Of a stretch of DNA of 64,000 nucleotides, positions 31,401 through 38,457 are shown one piece after another. The DNA lies in the NCBI RefSeq assembly GCF_009676955.1, contig NZ_CP045696.1, positions 124,001 through 188,000 of the forward strand, in the 5' to 3' direction. Positions within the stretch are counted from its first letter, which is position 1. The number at the start of each line of letters is the position of its first letter. The notes below the pieces were generated by a model that worked only from the letters and a program-made list of their open reading frames with translations, ran no database searches and had not been told where the DNA came from. This stretch comes from Sodaliphilus pleomorphus. GTDB lineage: Bacteria > Bacteroidota > Bacteroidia > Bacteroidales > Muribaculaceae. The position numbers and the translations under genes were made by a program.

Positions 31401-31739
31401 ACCCGACACTGCACCATCGTAGAGCAGCAGGTAGTTGCTCCCTGACAGGTCAATGCTGTTGACTGTGATGCGCAGGATGTTACCCTCTTTGGCTGGCTTG
31501 AAAACCACGCCACAGTCGCGGTAGCTGGGAATCGTATTCCCCTCGGCAACAGCCTTGAAAGTAAGCGTGCTGTCGACAGCATAGGTGTCCTCTTGGCCGT
31601 CGGTAGTCTTCAGGTAGTAAACCCCGTCCGACTCACTCCAAGCCTTGCGTGGCCCTGCTGCCGCTGCAGTCTGGACAATGCCGCCCACAACGAGCAGCAT
31701 TATCGCCACAATTAGTGATTTAAACTTAGAAGTAATCAT
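25476..31739 (-). CDS. Giant secreted modular protein with DUF4465 and C-terminal sorting domain
   Basis: A 2087-residue exported protein of unknown function. It begins with a Sec signal (about 1-28, ending QTAAAA). Four tandem modules follow, each a CUB-like beta domain (about 30-180, 335-450, 600-730, 895-1005; pattern F.PG..G...QLDF...DVY) plus a sialidase-N-terminal/BNR-associated-like domain (about 183-325, 451-600, 733-890, 1008-1155; pattern MT.DSV...SST..V..G). Then comes a parallel beta-helix (about 1165-1605, many NN.I and G.YV repeats), an Ig/fibronectin-like region with LPNL-free linker (about 1605-1800), a DUF4465 domain (about 1805-2016, ATFDDNYLAPDSYFDG to FACFDNFNDQ), and a tail (about 2020-2087) ending GIYLVVADGHATKVVVR, typical of type IX secretion sorting domains. 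A cobalamin riboswitch lies about 255 bases upstream on the same strand. DUF4465 includes, as I recall, surface B12-binding BtuH proteins, so B12 capture is a reasonable hypothesis. The rest resembles adhesins or glycan-binding proteins. Confidence 0.8.
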   Translation of the reverse strand: MITSKFKSLIVAIMLLVVGGIVQTAAAAGPRKAWSESDGVYYLKTTDGQEDTYAVDSTLTFKAVAEGNTIPSYRDCGVVFKPAKEGNILRITVNSIDLSGSNYLLLYDGAVSGIGASDYSRTGKQSKYLPDGWVKWYDSTSAGETYTSTAADGSLSFGFHSASSNGQKGFSITVTSIPAKDMVYKGMELIGNPDGVNRGAKNQILLGVNVMTEGSKNPEKLNNLKIDCAALAGNANVANLRLYKSANFIDVNIVAKAAVTGDALEAKDVTLKQGNNYFYVVADVDPDASGTVPGPKVATLQVGGESKSVTNPVGDDVTVNNVILMTADATTFKIGDDVLWYDDGGKDGKIGSNFTGTITFVPATAGQCVKVDFNKFAIFNTSSVGYNDEFKFYNGRTADESQLITTLLKEGKTVKSTAADGSMTVTLKSTTGVPADGWEAVVSQFLPGDMTFKSIDATASSTETVAAGDTLQQLLLIDVVTTNTSKALHASQFNFTADTKNIDQVKLYYLGESAATPLGSGNYFGKAAVSGSTVVVTGDRALTEGHNYFAALVDVKETALNGATVSLKLDDATIGGTVHTPAALTATRTVANTCYASQGAHAHKIYDTWTFLNAKNPYSDNKYETEDADYIVTFTPGVPGAVAQLDFSAFDVYYASSSYGTRAVFEVYSGDSLSEANLLWKLENNSQSTTGPGKILRSNAANGAITVKFNPKTTSSYYAGKGWTATVTPFVNHDMTIDSVKVNQSSTDVVAAGSTDAKIIDFDVVTEGTLTLKTVKTLNLDLKDSYPNVARVNVKYNNSPDYTTAVDFGSLANPSQNQVAVTGNRILNDGDNYFWVTYDMKSDAEANAVLDAKLVSIVDATETTVVSNGDPDGNRILKYIVNMETGSKVVTVNNPIMFYDDGGADGNTSKGFDGTVTFVPGKEGSAVQLETKSFSCGQGKFYLYNGSKVDDNNLVGTYNYTSGPDTYISKAADGALTVRYTGPTSSYSTYDGFAIEMSLHKLASFTVDTVKAEPGTHDSVVRGSRNAVLQKIAVVVSGDRGAVKLNNFKFIATGTSNLADIKAAKLYYTAKAANFVDNCLVAKISAVNSENVLAADSAVSITENGTYYFWITYDIADDATAGNRVAASLQGVDVDGAYVAATTIAGQRTVNTGLKGTYIIGSSNKANYATFADATSALADGIEGPVTFVVEPGTYAENVEIKAVQGVSAEHPLSFVGQSGNASDVVIKGAGYSTPDYGEFKKGMFFVDSTSYVTIKHLSFIPDDQTYPAVLHIYNQSRHVTVDSIVVKATPVTASNGYNGISLILSQAVNEDGKNNDFLTVTNSTFSGGYVALYLGGTSYVALTREQGLVVKNNIIDEAGSKGIYVTDEDNALIDGNAIYQSTTSKSGYHGIDLFRNRGNVIVSNNKITNAHSAYSYGIELRQTCYGASTAEPILVYNNSISITNSPSSSTAGIEIDGDNKNIALYYNTVRVAGSQGYTFYAARARSNESFDGILLQNNLMQNLTGSASNMSFYGNYAGKTTFLNNAFNAGNIVAGTDSAAFATMAGNATNVVDSAQFVSETDLHLKAIGSLKAAAPVALVTTDLDGTMRDAVTPTIGAYEYRDIVVEHPQLAQGYPVVAAVDQTSADVKTKWNVSGKLYAKAIKAGSISPIAKKAAAKVTVDDVMTSGTAVDYTAGTELTTHFSSLAPASSYKAYFVLVSALDSSKSALAECEFATQVKYDTLKVDLTSIYDMVSAGDSTTIEPVVTGGKKPYTYEWRDQMNQVIGTDSAVTVAPAYTYGYKLTVTSADNQKVVAKTAVYVMGQAVAATFDDNYLAPDSYFDGDNDDDVYYSGSYAFHVAHHGTNWYDGYAMSNKTSTVFSGLDDMWNSAVGQGVDNSANYAVYYPAYGSDSYIEVTNDLDGDVVKGTWVALSAYTKKAVTDGVYGAKKFAAGDWLKVTAKGVDAQGATTSTDLYLIDFRSQDETQHTMLDNWYWWDLSSLGKVVKVSFSFTGSDTGVYGLNTPSFACFDNFNDQSHLSTSIANVSHSTAAKVTVANGAITVEGAQHVAVYTAAGAQVSAGKAVTSVVPGIYLVVADGHATKVVVR

Positions 31740-31993
31740 AAAATACCATAGTGTTTAGTATATAAAAAATAATAGTTGCCATGCAAAAATAACCACGGGC
31801 TGCATGTGTCCCCCCACAGGGGACCGACCAGCCAGCCTTGCATCGATTGCGGCATTTCCACAGCAAGAAGAGTCATAAACTGCCAAAAGCAGGGAAAAAA
31901 CGACAAAACCTCAAAAAGGATTTTGCGACTACATCATTAAAAATTTGCCTCTACATCCAAACTCCACGTGGACTGCACATCTTCTTGCAAGGC
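31740..31993 (-). promoter_or_regulatory. Leader between riboswitch and giant protein gene
   Basis: This 254-base stretch is non-coding. Read on the minus strand it holds a weak stem CAAAATCC / GGTTTTG followed by TCGTTTTTT (plus 31895-31927), a possible expression-platform terminator; a strong hairpin GTCCCC / GGGGAC (plus 31808-31824) without a T-tract; and TATTTTTG (plus CAAAAATA 31784-31791), a -7-like box with no -33 element 20 bases upstream. The last could be a second promoter for the gene, which would bypass the riboswitch. Confidence 0.4.
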
Positions 31994-32205
31994 AAGCGAA
32001 AAAGGCAGGTCTTCTGACTCGTTCCCTTCGCGTCCTCCCCTTCCCGGCATTGATGTAGTCGACTTTTAAAAGGATCAACCGTTAGCCAGTGGCATGATAA
32101 CATTGAGGACCGAAGTGTCGGGAACTCACAGCAGCGGGTACTGTACGGGATTCTCACCCGTTTCCCTTTTATGCTCCTCTACGCCGAAGAGCACACCTCT
32201 CGCTT
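31994..32205 (-). ncRNA. Cobalamin (B12) riboswitch
   Basis: Adenosylcobalamin-sensing RNA on the minus strand, usually shutting off B12-uptake genes when B12 is plentiful. P1 forms from AAGCGA (5', plus 32200-32205) and TCGCTT (3', plus 31994-31999). Between them are, in order, the GGGAAACGGGTGAGAATCCCG region, GCTGTGAGTTCCCGACACTTCGG, the conserved ATGCCACTGG, CGGGAAGG, and the B12 box GAGTCAGAAGACCTGCC (plus 32004-32020). All hallmark blocks are present. The only downstream gene on this strand is the 2087-residue protein. Confidence 0.92.
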
Positions 32206-32214
32206 AAACGTGTA

Positions 32215-32245
32215 CAAAGATATGTATTTTTGCAAACAAAAGCAA
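32215..32245 (-). promoter_or_regulatory. Promoter of the cobalamin riboswitch transcript
   Basis: On the minus strand, TTG (plus CAA 32243-32245), 20 bases, then TATCTTTG (plus 32215-32222). The riboswitch P1 stem begins about ten bases downstream of the box, so transcription starts right at the aptamer. Confidence 0.75.
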
Positions 32246-32435
32246 TATATGCACGCATTTTCTTGCGGGCATTTTCTGTATCATAATCAACATGTTATTG
32301 ACAATTTAAAACGCTCAAAAAGCATAAAAGTTTCCAAATAAAATAATTAAATCACTCATTTTCAATATAATATATTTTTATAAAACACAAATAGTTGCCA
32401 AAAATGTTATTTTAAGACAATTTTCAAATGAAAAA
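32246..32435. other. AT-rich spacer between divergent promoters
   Basis: About 190 very AT-rich bases separate the riboswitch promoter from the nrdD promoter. No coding frame, convincing NrdR box or long repeat was seen. Confidence 0.5.
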
Positions 32436-32467
32436 TTGTTTAAATCAAACAGCGTGTATTATCTTTG
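32436..32467 (+). promoter_or_regulatory. Promoter of nrdD-nrdG-cobalamin adenosyltransferase operon
   Basis: TTG at 32436-32438, 21 bases, then TATCTTTG at 32460-32467. The leader to the nrdD ATG at 32554 is about 80 bases. Confidence 0.7.
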
Positions 32468-32553
32468 TGCGACCCCAAGAAGAGACACTTGCAAAATGTG
32501 GGGGTGAAAACAAATCATACTATAACATCACAAAACTAAAAGGAGCTATATAG

Positions 32554-34761
32554 ATGATACAAACTGTTGTGAAGCGCGATGGGCGCGTGGTGGGATATAA
32601 CGAAGAGAAAATAAAGGCAGCTATACGCAAAGCCATGCTGGCCACCGAAGCGGGTGAAGACGAAAGCTTGATACAGCGCATCGCCGACCGCATAGGTGCC
32701 CGCGGCAAGAGCCAGATGAGTGTGGAAGCCATTCAGGACCAGGTGGAGCTGGAACTCATGAAAAGTCCCCGTAAGGAGGTGGCACGAGCCTACATCAACT
32801 ACAGGCACAAGCGCAATGTGGCCCGGAAAGCAAAAACTGCCGACGTGTTTCAAGAAATCATCAAGGCTCAGAAGAATGACATCACCCGAGAGAATGCCAA
32901 CATGAACGCCGACACACCGGCTGGCATGATGATGAAGTTTGCAAGCGAGACTACCAAGCCCTTCGTCGACGACTACCTGCTCAGCGAGGAAGCCCGAGAG
33001 GCAGTGAGCAACAACTACCTCCACATTCACGACAAGGACTACTACCCCACCAAGAGCCTTACTTGCGTGCAGCACCCGCTCGACCGTGTGCTCGACGAGG
33101 GCTTCACGGCCGGCCACGGCGAGTCGCGTGCGGCCAAGCGCATCGAGACGGCCAGCGTGATTGCCTGCATCTCGATGGAAACTGCACAAAACGAGATGCA
33201 CGGCGGACAGGCCATCCCGGCGTTTGACTTCTACCTGGCTCCTTTCGTGCGCAAGTCGTTTGTCGAGGAAGTGAAATACATCGAGCAACTCACAGGCACC
33301 GACTATCACCACCTGTACGACGCACATATCGACGATTACATATATAAGGATCTCTACATGCTGCAAGGAGAGCAGCGCGTGCTGCAACATGCCATCAACC
33401 GCACGGTGGGCCGTGTGCACCAAGCCATGGAGGCCTTCATCCACAACATGAACACTATCCATTCACGAGGCGGCAACCAGGTGGTGTTCAGCAGTATCAA
33501 CTATGGCACCGACACCAGCGCCGAGGGTCGCTGTGTGATGCGTGAGTTGCTGAAGTCGACCTATGAAGGCGTGGGCAACGGCAGCACAGCCATTTTCCCC
33601 ATTCAAATATGGAAAAAGAAGCGTGGCGTGAGTTACCTGCCTGGCGACCGCAACTACGACCTTTACCAGCTGGCATGTAAAGTGACGGCAAGGCGGTTCT
33701 TCCCAAACTTTGTGAATCTTGACGCCACCTTCAACCACAACGAAAATTGGAGAGCCAACGACCCGAAGCGCTACAAGTGGGAGATTGCAACCATGGGGTG
33801 TCGCACGCGTGTGTTTGAAAACCGATTTGGTCCAAAAACCTCAATAGGCCGAGGCAACCTATCGTTTTCTACCATCAATATTGTGAAACTTGCCATCGAA
33901 TGCATGGACATCAAGAACAAAGAAGATCGCATCAACACCTTCTTTGCTAAACTTGACCGCATGCTCGAGGTCACTGCACGCCAGTTGCACGACCGCTTCA
34001 TGTTTCAGAAAACAGCAATGGCCAAGCAGTTCCCGCTGCTCATGAGCAAACTGTGGAACGGTGCCCACAAGCTCAAGCCCGACGACAGCATCGAGAGCGT
34101 GATCAATCAAGGCACACTGGGCATTGGCTTTATAGGCCTTGCCGAATGCCTGATTGCACTCACTGGGCATCATCATGGCGAGAGCGACGAGGCTCAGCGC
34201 TTAGGACTCAAGATTGTGAGCTACATGCGCGACAGGGCCAACGAGTTCTCTGAGCTGTACCAGCACAACTACAGTATTCTTGCCACACCTGCCGAGGGCT
34301 TGAGCGGAAAATTCACCAAGCGCGACCGCAAGCAATTTGGCGTGATTCCAGGTGTAACCGACAAGGAATACTATACCAACAGCAATCATGTGCCCGTGTA
34401 TTACCACTGCAGCCCCAAGCACAAAGCCGAAATTGAAGGTCCCTATCACGACTTGACCCGCGGCGGACACATCTTTTATGTAGAAATCGACGGCGATGCC
34501 ACCCACAATCCTGAAGCCATTGCCAACGTGGTTGACCTGATGGACAAATACAACATGGGCTATTGCTCGGTAAATCACAATCGTAACCGCTGCATGGACT
34601 GCGGCTACGAGGACGCTTCTCAGCACCTGGAGGAGTGCCCACAATGCGGTAGCCACAATATCGACCGGCTGCAGCGCATCACTGGTTACCTGGTGGGCAC
34701 TACCGACCGCTGGAACAGTGCTAAACTTGCTGAACTAAGAGACCGTGTCGTGCACAAGTGA
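32554..34761 (+). CDS. nrdD: Anaerobic ribonucleoside-triphosphate reductase
   Basis: Class III reductase: makes deoxyribonucleotides from NTPs without oxygen, using a glycyl radical set up by NrdG. The 735 residues have an N-terminal ATP cone (about 1-95, TVVKRDGRVVGYNEEKIKAAI), the ten-stranded reductase barrel (about 110-660), a zinc site with two CxxC pairs (CMDCGYED and CPQCGSHN, about 687-705), and the glycyl-radical loop RITGYLVGT with Gly711. Everything needed is present and length is normal. nrdG begins four bases after the stop codon. This enzyme does not need B12. Confidence 0.95.
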   Translation: MIQTVVKRDGRVVGYNEEKIKAAIRKAMLATEAGEDESLIQRIADRIGARGKSQMSVEAIQDQVELELMKSPRKEVARAYINYRHKRNVARKAKTADVFQEIIKAQKNDITRENANMNADTPAGMMMKFASETTKPFVDDYLLSEEAREAVSNNYLHIHDKDYYPTKSLTCVQHPLDRVLDEGFTAGHGESRAAKRIETASVIACISMETAQNEMHGGQAIPAFDFYLAPFVRKSFVEEVKYIEQLTGTDYHHLYDAHIDDYIYKDLYMLQGEQRVLQHAINRTVGRVHQAMEAFIHNMNTIHSRGGNQVVFSSINYGTDTSAEGRCVMRELLKSTYEGVGNGSTAIFPIQIWKKKRGVSYLPGDRNYDLYQLACKVTARRFFPNFVNLDATFNHNENWRANDPKRYKWEIATMGCRTRVFENRFGPKTSIGRGNLSFSTINIVKLAIECMDIKNKEDRINTFFAKLDRMLEVTARQLHDRFMFQKTAMAKQFPLLMSKLWNGAHKLKPDDSIESVINQGTLGIGFIGLAECLIALTGHHHGESDEAQRLGLKIVSYMRDRANEFSELYQHNYSILATPAEGLSGKFTKRDRKQFGVIPGVTDKEYYTNSNHVPVYYHCSPKHKAEIEGPYHDLTRGGHIFYVEIDGDATHNPEAIANVVDLMDKYNMGYCSVNHNRNRCMDCGYEDASQHLEECPQCGSHNIDRLQRITGYLVGTTDRWNSAKLAELRDRVVHK

Positions 34762-34765
34762 CCAC

Positions 34766-35302
34766 ATGGAGACTAACGATGAAACATTGCGTGTGCTAAG
34801 GGTTGTGGAAGGCACCAGCGTCGACGGTCCGTCGTTGCGCACCTCCATCTATGTGGCAGGTTGCCGCCACGCATGCCCACTGTGTCACAACCCACAGTCA
34901 TGGGACATGAATGGCGGAGAGCGTCGCTCGATCGACAACCTCATGCAAGTCATTGCCTACAATGAGTCGCCCGTGACCTTGACGGGCGGCGACCCTCTTT
35001 ATCAGCCCGTTGCCGTGAAGGAGCTCGTGCATCGCATCAAGACCGAACTGGGATACAATGTGTGGTGTTTCACTGGCTTCACGTGGGATGAAATTGTTGC
35101 CGACCCTGCGCTGCTCGACACAATAAGGGAGGTCGACGTTGTGGTCGAAGGGCGCTTTGTCAACTCCTTGCGCGACACCTCGTTGCTGTTCAGAGGCAGC
35201 TCCAACCAGCGCATTGTCGACGTGAGAAGCTCCATAGACGCTCGCCGACTAATTGAATGGAAACGCGATGGCTGGGAATCGCTTGATGACTTCAAAATAT
35301 GA
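34766..35302 (+). CDS. nrdG: Anaerobic ribonucleotide reductase activating protein
   Basis: Radical-SAM activase that generates the glycyl radical on NrdD using a [4Fe-4S] cluster and S-adenosylmethionine. From the ATG at 34766 (an in-frame GTG at 34745 overlaps nrdD and is less likely) the 178 residues carry the cluster motif CRHACPLC (CxxxCxxC, about 31-38), followed by HNPQSWDMNGG and the SAM-binding LTGGDPLYQP (about 70). The length is slightly above E. coli NrdG but normal for Bacteroidales. It is translationally close to nrdD and 30 bases before the adenosyltransferase gene. Confidence 0.93.
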   Translation: METNDETLRVLRVVEGTSVDGPSLRTSIYVAGCRHACPLCHNPQSWDMNGGERRSIDNLMQVIAYNESPVTLTGGDPLYQPVAVKELVHRIKTELGYNVWCFTGFTWDEIVADPALLDTIREVDVVVEGRFVNSLRDTSLLFRGSSNQRIVDVRSSIDARRLIEWKRDGWESLDDFKI

Positions 35303-35332
35303 TTAATTGCAATATTTACATGCGACTGTGAC

Positions 35333-35848
35333 ATGGAGAAAGGATACCTGAGAGTGTACACTGGCAACGGCCAGGGGAAGACAACTGCTGCATTTGGTGT
35401 GCTTGTGCGCGCCTTGTGTGCAGGGAAGAGAGGCTATGTGGGCCAATTTATAAAAGACGAAGCCTATAATGAAACTTTTCTATCTCGGCATTTTAAGCAT
35501 CTCTGTATCGAGCAGTTAGGCAAAGGGTGCTTTATCGACCGAAGACCCGACAGTCTTGACAAGGCTGCTGCCCAAGCCGCACTGCGACATGTGACCGAGT
35601 TGATGGCCAGTGGCCAATACGACATTGTCGTTCTCGATGAGCTCACCATTGCAATACACTACAATCTTGTTTCCACACAAGCCGTACTCGATGCTTTAGA
35701 GCAACGTTGCCTCTCAACCGAAGTCATTATCACAGGGCGTTACGCACCACCCGAGCTCATCGCAGCAGCCGATCTTGTGACCGAGATGAAGGAGATAAAG
35801 CATTATTACTTGCAAGGTGTGCTGTCGCGTGACGGCTTTGACCACTGA
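35333..35848 (+). CDS. Cob(I)alamin adenosyltransferase, CobA/CobO/BtuR type
   Basis: Transfers the 5'-deoxyadenosyl group of ATP to reduced corrinoids, making coenzyme B12 in the cytoplasm. The 171 residues have the family's P-loop GNGQGKTTAAFG (about 11-22), the YVGQFIKD strand, LDELTIAIHYNLV (about 101-113) and the C-terminal ADLVTEMKEIKHYY block. All match the CobA/BtuR family, slightly shorter at the N terminus than E. coli BtuR. It starts 30 bases after nrdG in the same direction, so it is probably cotranscribed with the B12-independent reductase; a B12 riboswitch lies just upstream of the operon on the other strand. Confidence 0.92.
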   Translation: MEKGYLRVYTGNGQGKTTAAFGVLVRALCAGKRGYVGQFIKDEAYNETFLSRHFKHLCIEQLGKGCFIDRRPDSLDKAAAQAALRHVTELMASGQYDIVVLDELTIAIHYNLVSTQAVLDALEQRCLSTEVIITGRYAPPELIAAADLVTEMKEIKHYYLQGVLSRDGFDH

Positions 35849-36155
35849 CCACCTATGGTGCAATGCAGCACCACACCTGAAGCTCCAAACGATGACGAAA
35901 TTTTCAAAAAAAGCGGAAAATCAAACCGACATATAATAATATTTTGTAAATTTGTGGGCAAATATAGATGTAGGGTGAAAAGTTTAGTCTGGTTTATATC
36001 CGGTTTCCCATTTCCATATTGCGGTTCAATTAACGCAATACGTGAAATACGCCATCACTCAGCCAGCAACTTAAGCCAGCGTCAACAATAGTCAAGACTT
36101 TTAATGCGTAAAGCAATAAAAGCCTTTTTTGTTTTTATTATAAATACCTTTTGTT
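35849..36155 (+). other. Spacer and leader before glutamine synthetase
   Basis: A 307-base gap with no credible gene; an open frame of 78 codons here (35855-36091) has no protein-like features. TAAATTTG at 35947-35954 is a perfect -7 box but lacks a -33 element, so it is only a possible start site that would give the glutamine synthetase mRNA a leader of about 200 bases. Confidence 0.35.
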
Positions 36156-38345
36156 ATGTCACATTTGAGATTTAGAGAAGTTGAAGTGGCTTTCAATCGC
36201 GAGCCAGTCAAGGTAGAGATTCCGAAGCAAGTGCCTTCGGAATACTACGGCATGTATGTGTTCAATCGCCAGACGATGTACAAGTACCTGCCCAAGCAGA
36301 CCTATGATGCCTTGACCGATGCAATCGACAACAAGAAGCCCCTTGACCGCGAAGTTGCCGACAGCGTGGCAGCAGGAATGAAGCAATGGGCCATCGACAA
36401 TGGTGTCACCCACTACACCCACTGGTTCCACCCGCTCACCGACGGCACTGCCGAGAAGCATGACTCGTTTATCGAGCACGACGGTAAAGGCGGAGTGATT
36501 GAAGAATTCAGCGGCAAGCTTCTCGTCCAGCAAGAGCCCGATGCATCGAGCTTTCCCAACGGTGGCATACGCAACACCTTTGAAGCTCGAGGATACTCGG
36601 CTTGGGACATCTCTTCGCCTGCATTCATTCACGACAACACACTGTGCATTCCTACCATTTTCATTGCCTACTCGGGAGAGTCGCTCGACTACAAGACCCC
36701 ATTGCTGCGTGCGCTCAACAGCGTTGACAAAGCAGGAACTGCTGTAGCACAATACTTCGACCCCGAAGTGAAGCATGTTCACTCCTACTTGGGCTGGGAA
36801 CAAGAATATTTTCTCGTCGACGAGGCACTGTATGCAGCACGTCCCGACCTGGTGATGACCGGCCGCACGCTCATGGGGCACGAGAGCGCCAAAAACCAGC
36901 AACTCGAAGATCACTATTTCGGTGCCATACCTATGCGTGTAGAAGAGTTTATGCTTGATTTGGAAATTGAGTGCCACAAATTGGGCATCCCTGCCAAAAC
37001 ACGTCACAATGAAGTGGCCCCCAATCAGTTTGAGCTTGCACCAGTCTTTGAGGAGACCAACCTGGCCAACGACCACAACCTGCTGCTCATGAAGGTGATG
37101 GCCGAAGTTGCACGTCGTCACCACTTCAGAGTACTGTTGCACGAGAAGCCATTTGCCGGCATCAATGGCAGTGGCAAGCACAACAACTGGAGCCTGGGGA
37201 CCGACACCGGCATCATGCTGTTTAAGCCTGGCAAGACCATAAAAGAAAACTTGAGGTTTATCACATTTATATGTAATGTGATGAACGCTGTGTACAACTA
37301 CAACGGCCTGCTCAAGGCCTCAATAGCCTCGGCCACCAACGCTCATCGTCTGGGAGCCAACGAGGCACCACCAGCCATCATCTCCATGTTCCTGGGCAAG
37401 CAGGTGAGCGATGTGCTCGACTCGCTCGTGAGTTCCGACAAAGACGACAACCTGAAAATCGCAGGCAAGGAGGAGCTGAACCTGAAAGTGAGTCAAATCC
37501 CTGAATTGCTGCTCGACAACACCGACCGCAACCGCACTTCGCCATTTGCCTTCACTGGCAACCGCTTCGAGTTCCGTGCTGTGGGTTCAAGCGCCAATTG
37601 TGCAAGCGCCATGATTGCGCTCAATGCCGCCGTGGCCGAACAGCTCACCAAATTCAAGGAAAAAGTCGATGCCCGTGTTGCCAAGGGCGAGGAACTGGAC
37701 GATGCCATCCTTGCCGAGGATAAGTTGCTCATCGAGGAATCGATGCCCATCCACTTCGATGGCAACGGCTATAGCGACGAGTGGAAGGCCGAAGCCCAAA
37801 GGCGAGGTCTCGACTGTGAAACCTCGGTGCCCGTGATCTACGATGCCTATCTCGACGAGAAGGCTATCAATATGTTCAAGACTACCGGCGTCTTCAGCGA
37901 GATTGAGCTCAAAGCACGCAATGAGGTGAAATGGGAAATGTACACCAAGAAGGTACAAATCGAGGCACGAGTGTTTGGCGACCTGGCCCTAAACCACATC
38001 ATCCCTGTTGCAACCCGCTATCAAAGCATCCTGCTCGACAATGTGTTTAAGATCAAAAGCCTTTTCCCAAAAGAGCAAGGTGAGAAAATCGCTGCACAAG
38101 ACATGGCCAACATTGAGAAAATGGCCCAGCACATGCAGTTTATCAAGGACAAGACCAGCGAGATGGTTGAGGCACGCAAAGTAGCCAACAAGATCGAAGA
38201 CCAGCGCGCCAAAGCCGTAGCCTACCACGACACTGTCGTGCCCTACCTCGATGCCATACGCTATCACATCGACAAACTTGAACTCATGGTCGACGATGAA
38301 ATGTGGCCACTGCCCAAGTACAGGGAACTGCTGTTTATCAGATAA
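36156..38345 (+). CDS. glnN: Glutamine synthetase type III
   Basis: Makes glutamine from glutamate, ammonia and ATP, the main ammonia-assimilation step, in the cytoplasm. At 729 residues it has GSIII length, about 250 longer than GSI. The N-terminal domain (about 10-150, YYGMYVFNRQTMYKYL) is GSIII-specific; the active-site region shows YLGWEQEYFLVD (about 208), KTRHNEVAPNQFELAP (about 282), HEKPFAGINGSGKHNNWSLGT (about 330) and NRTSPFAFTGNRFEFRAVGSSANCA (about 450). The C-terminal helical extension (about 590-729) is also typical. The gene stands alone with a strong terminator. Confidence 0.95.
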   Translation: MSHLRFREVEVAFNREPVKVEIPKQVPSEYYGMYVFNRQTMYKYLPKQTYDALTDAIDNKKPLDREVADSVAAGMKQWAIDNGVTHYTHWFHPLTDGTAEKHDSFIEHDGKGGVIEEFSGKLLVQQEPDASSFPNGGIRNTFEARGYSAWDISSPAFIHDNTLCIPTIFIAYSGESLDYKTPLLRALNSVDKAGTAVAQYFDPEVKHVHSYLGWEQEYFLVDEALYAARPDLVMTGRTLMGHESAKNQQLEDHYFGAIPMRVEEFMLDLEIECHKLGIPAKTRHNEVAPNQFELAPVFEETNLANDHNLLLMKVMAEVARRHHFRVLLHEKPFAGINGSGKHNNWSLGTDTGIMLFKPGKTIKENLRFITFICNVMNAVYNYNGLLKASIASATNAHRLGANEAPPAIISMFLGKQVSDVLDSLVSSDKDDNLKIAGKEELNLKVSQIPELLLDNTDRNRTSPFAFTGNRFEFRAVGSSANCASAMIALNAAVAEQLTKFKEKVDARVAKGEELDDAILAEDKLLIEESMPIHFDGNGYSDEWKAEAQRRGLDCETSVPVIYDAYLDEKAINMFKTTGVFSEIELKARNEVKWEMYTKKVQIEARVFGDLALNHIIPVATRYQSILLDNVFKIKSLFPKEQGEKIAAQDMANIEKMAQHMQFIKDKTSEMVEARKVANKIEDQRAKAVAYHDTVVPYLDAIRYHIDKLELMVDDEMWPLPKYRELLFIR

Positions 38346-38360
38346 TTTCGCCATCACTCA

Positions 38361-38405
38361 AAGAGCGGTGAGACACTGCCGTCGTCACCGCTCTTGTTTT
38401 CTTTA
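38361..38405 (+). terminator. Rho-independent terminator of glnN
   Basis: AAGAGCGGTGA (38361-38371) pairs perfectly with TCACCGCTCTT (38385-38395), followed by GTTTTCTTT. Confidence 0.88.
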
Positions 38406-38457
38406 AATACAAAATATATATAGTTATCTTACCAACCTGAATTAGATTTTTTAGTAA

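Noticed and set aside
31994..32205. Cobalamin riboswitch controlling nrdD
   Set aside because: The B12 box and other conserved blocks read only on the minus strand, away from nrdD.
32436..32450. FNR-like site TTGTTTAAATCAA before nrdD
   Set aside because: Spacing and left half differ from TTGATnnnnATCAA; it overlaps the -33 element and is better explained by the promoter.
35855..36091. 78-codon frame between adenosyltransferase and glutamine synthetase genes
   Set aside because: No domain, signal or ribosome-binding features, and includes likely leader sequence.
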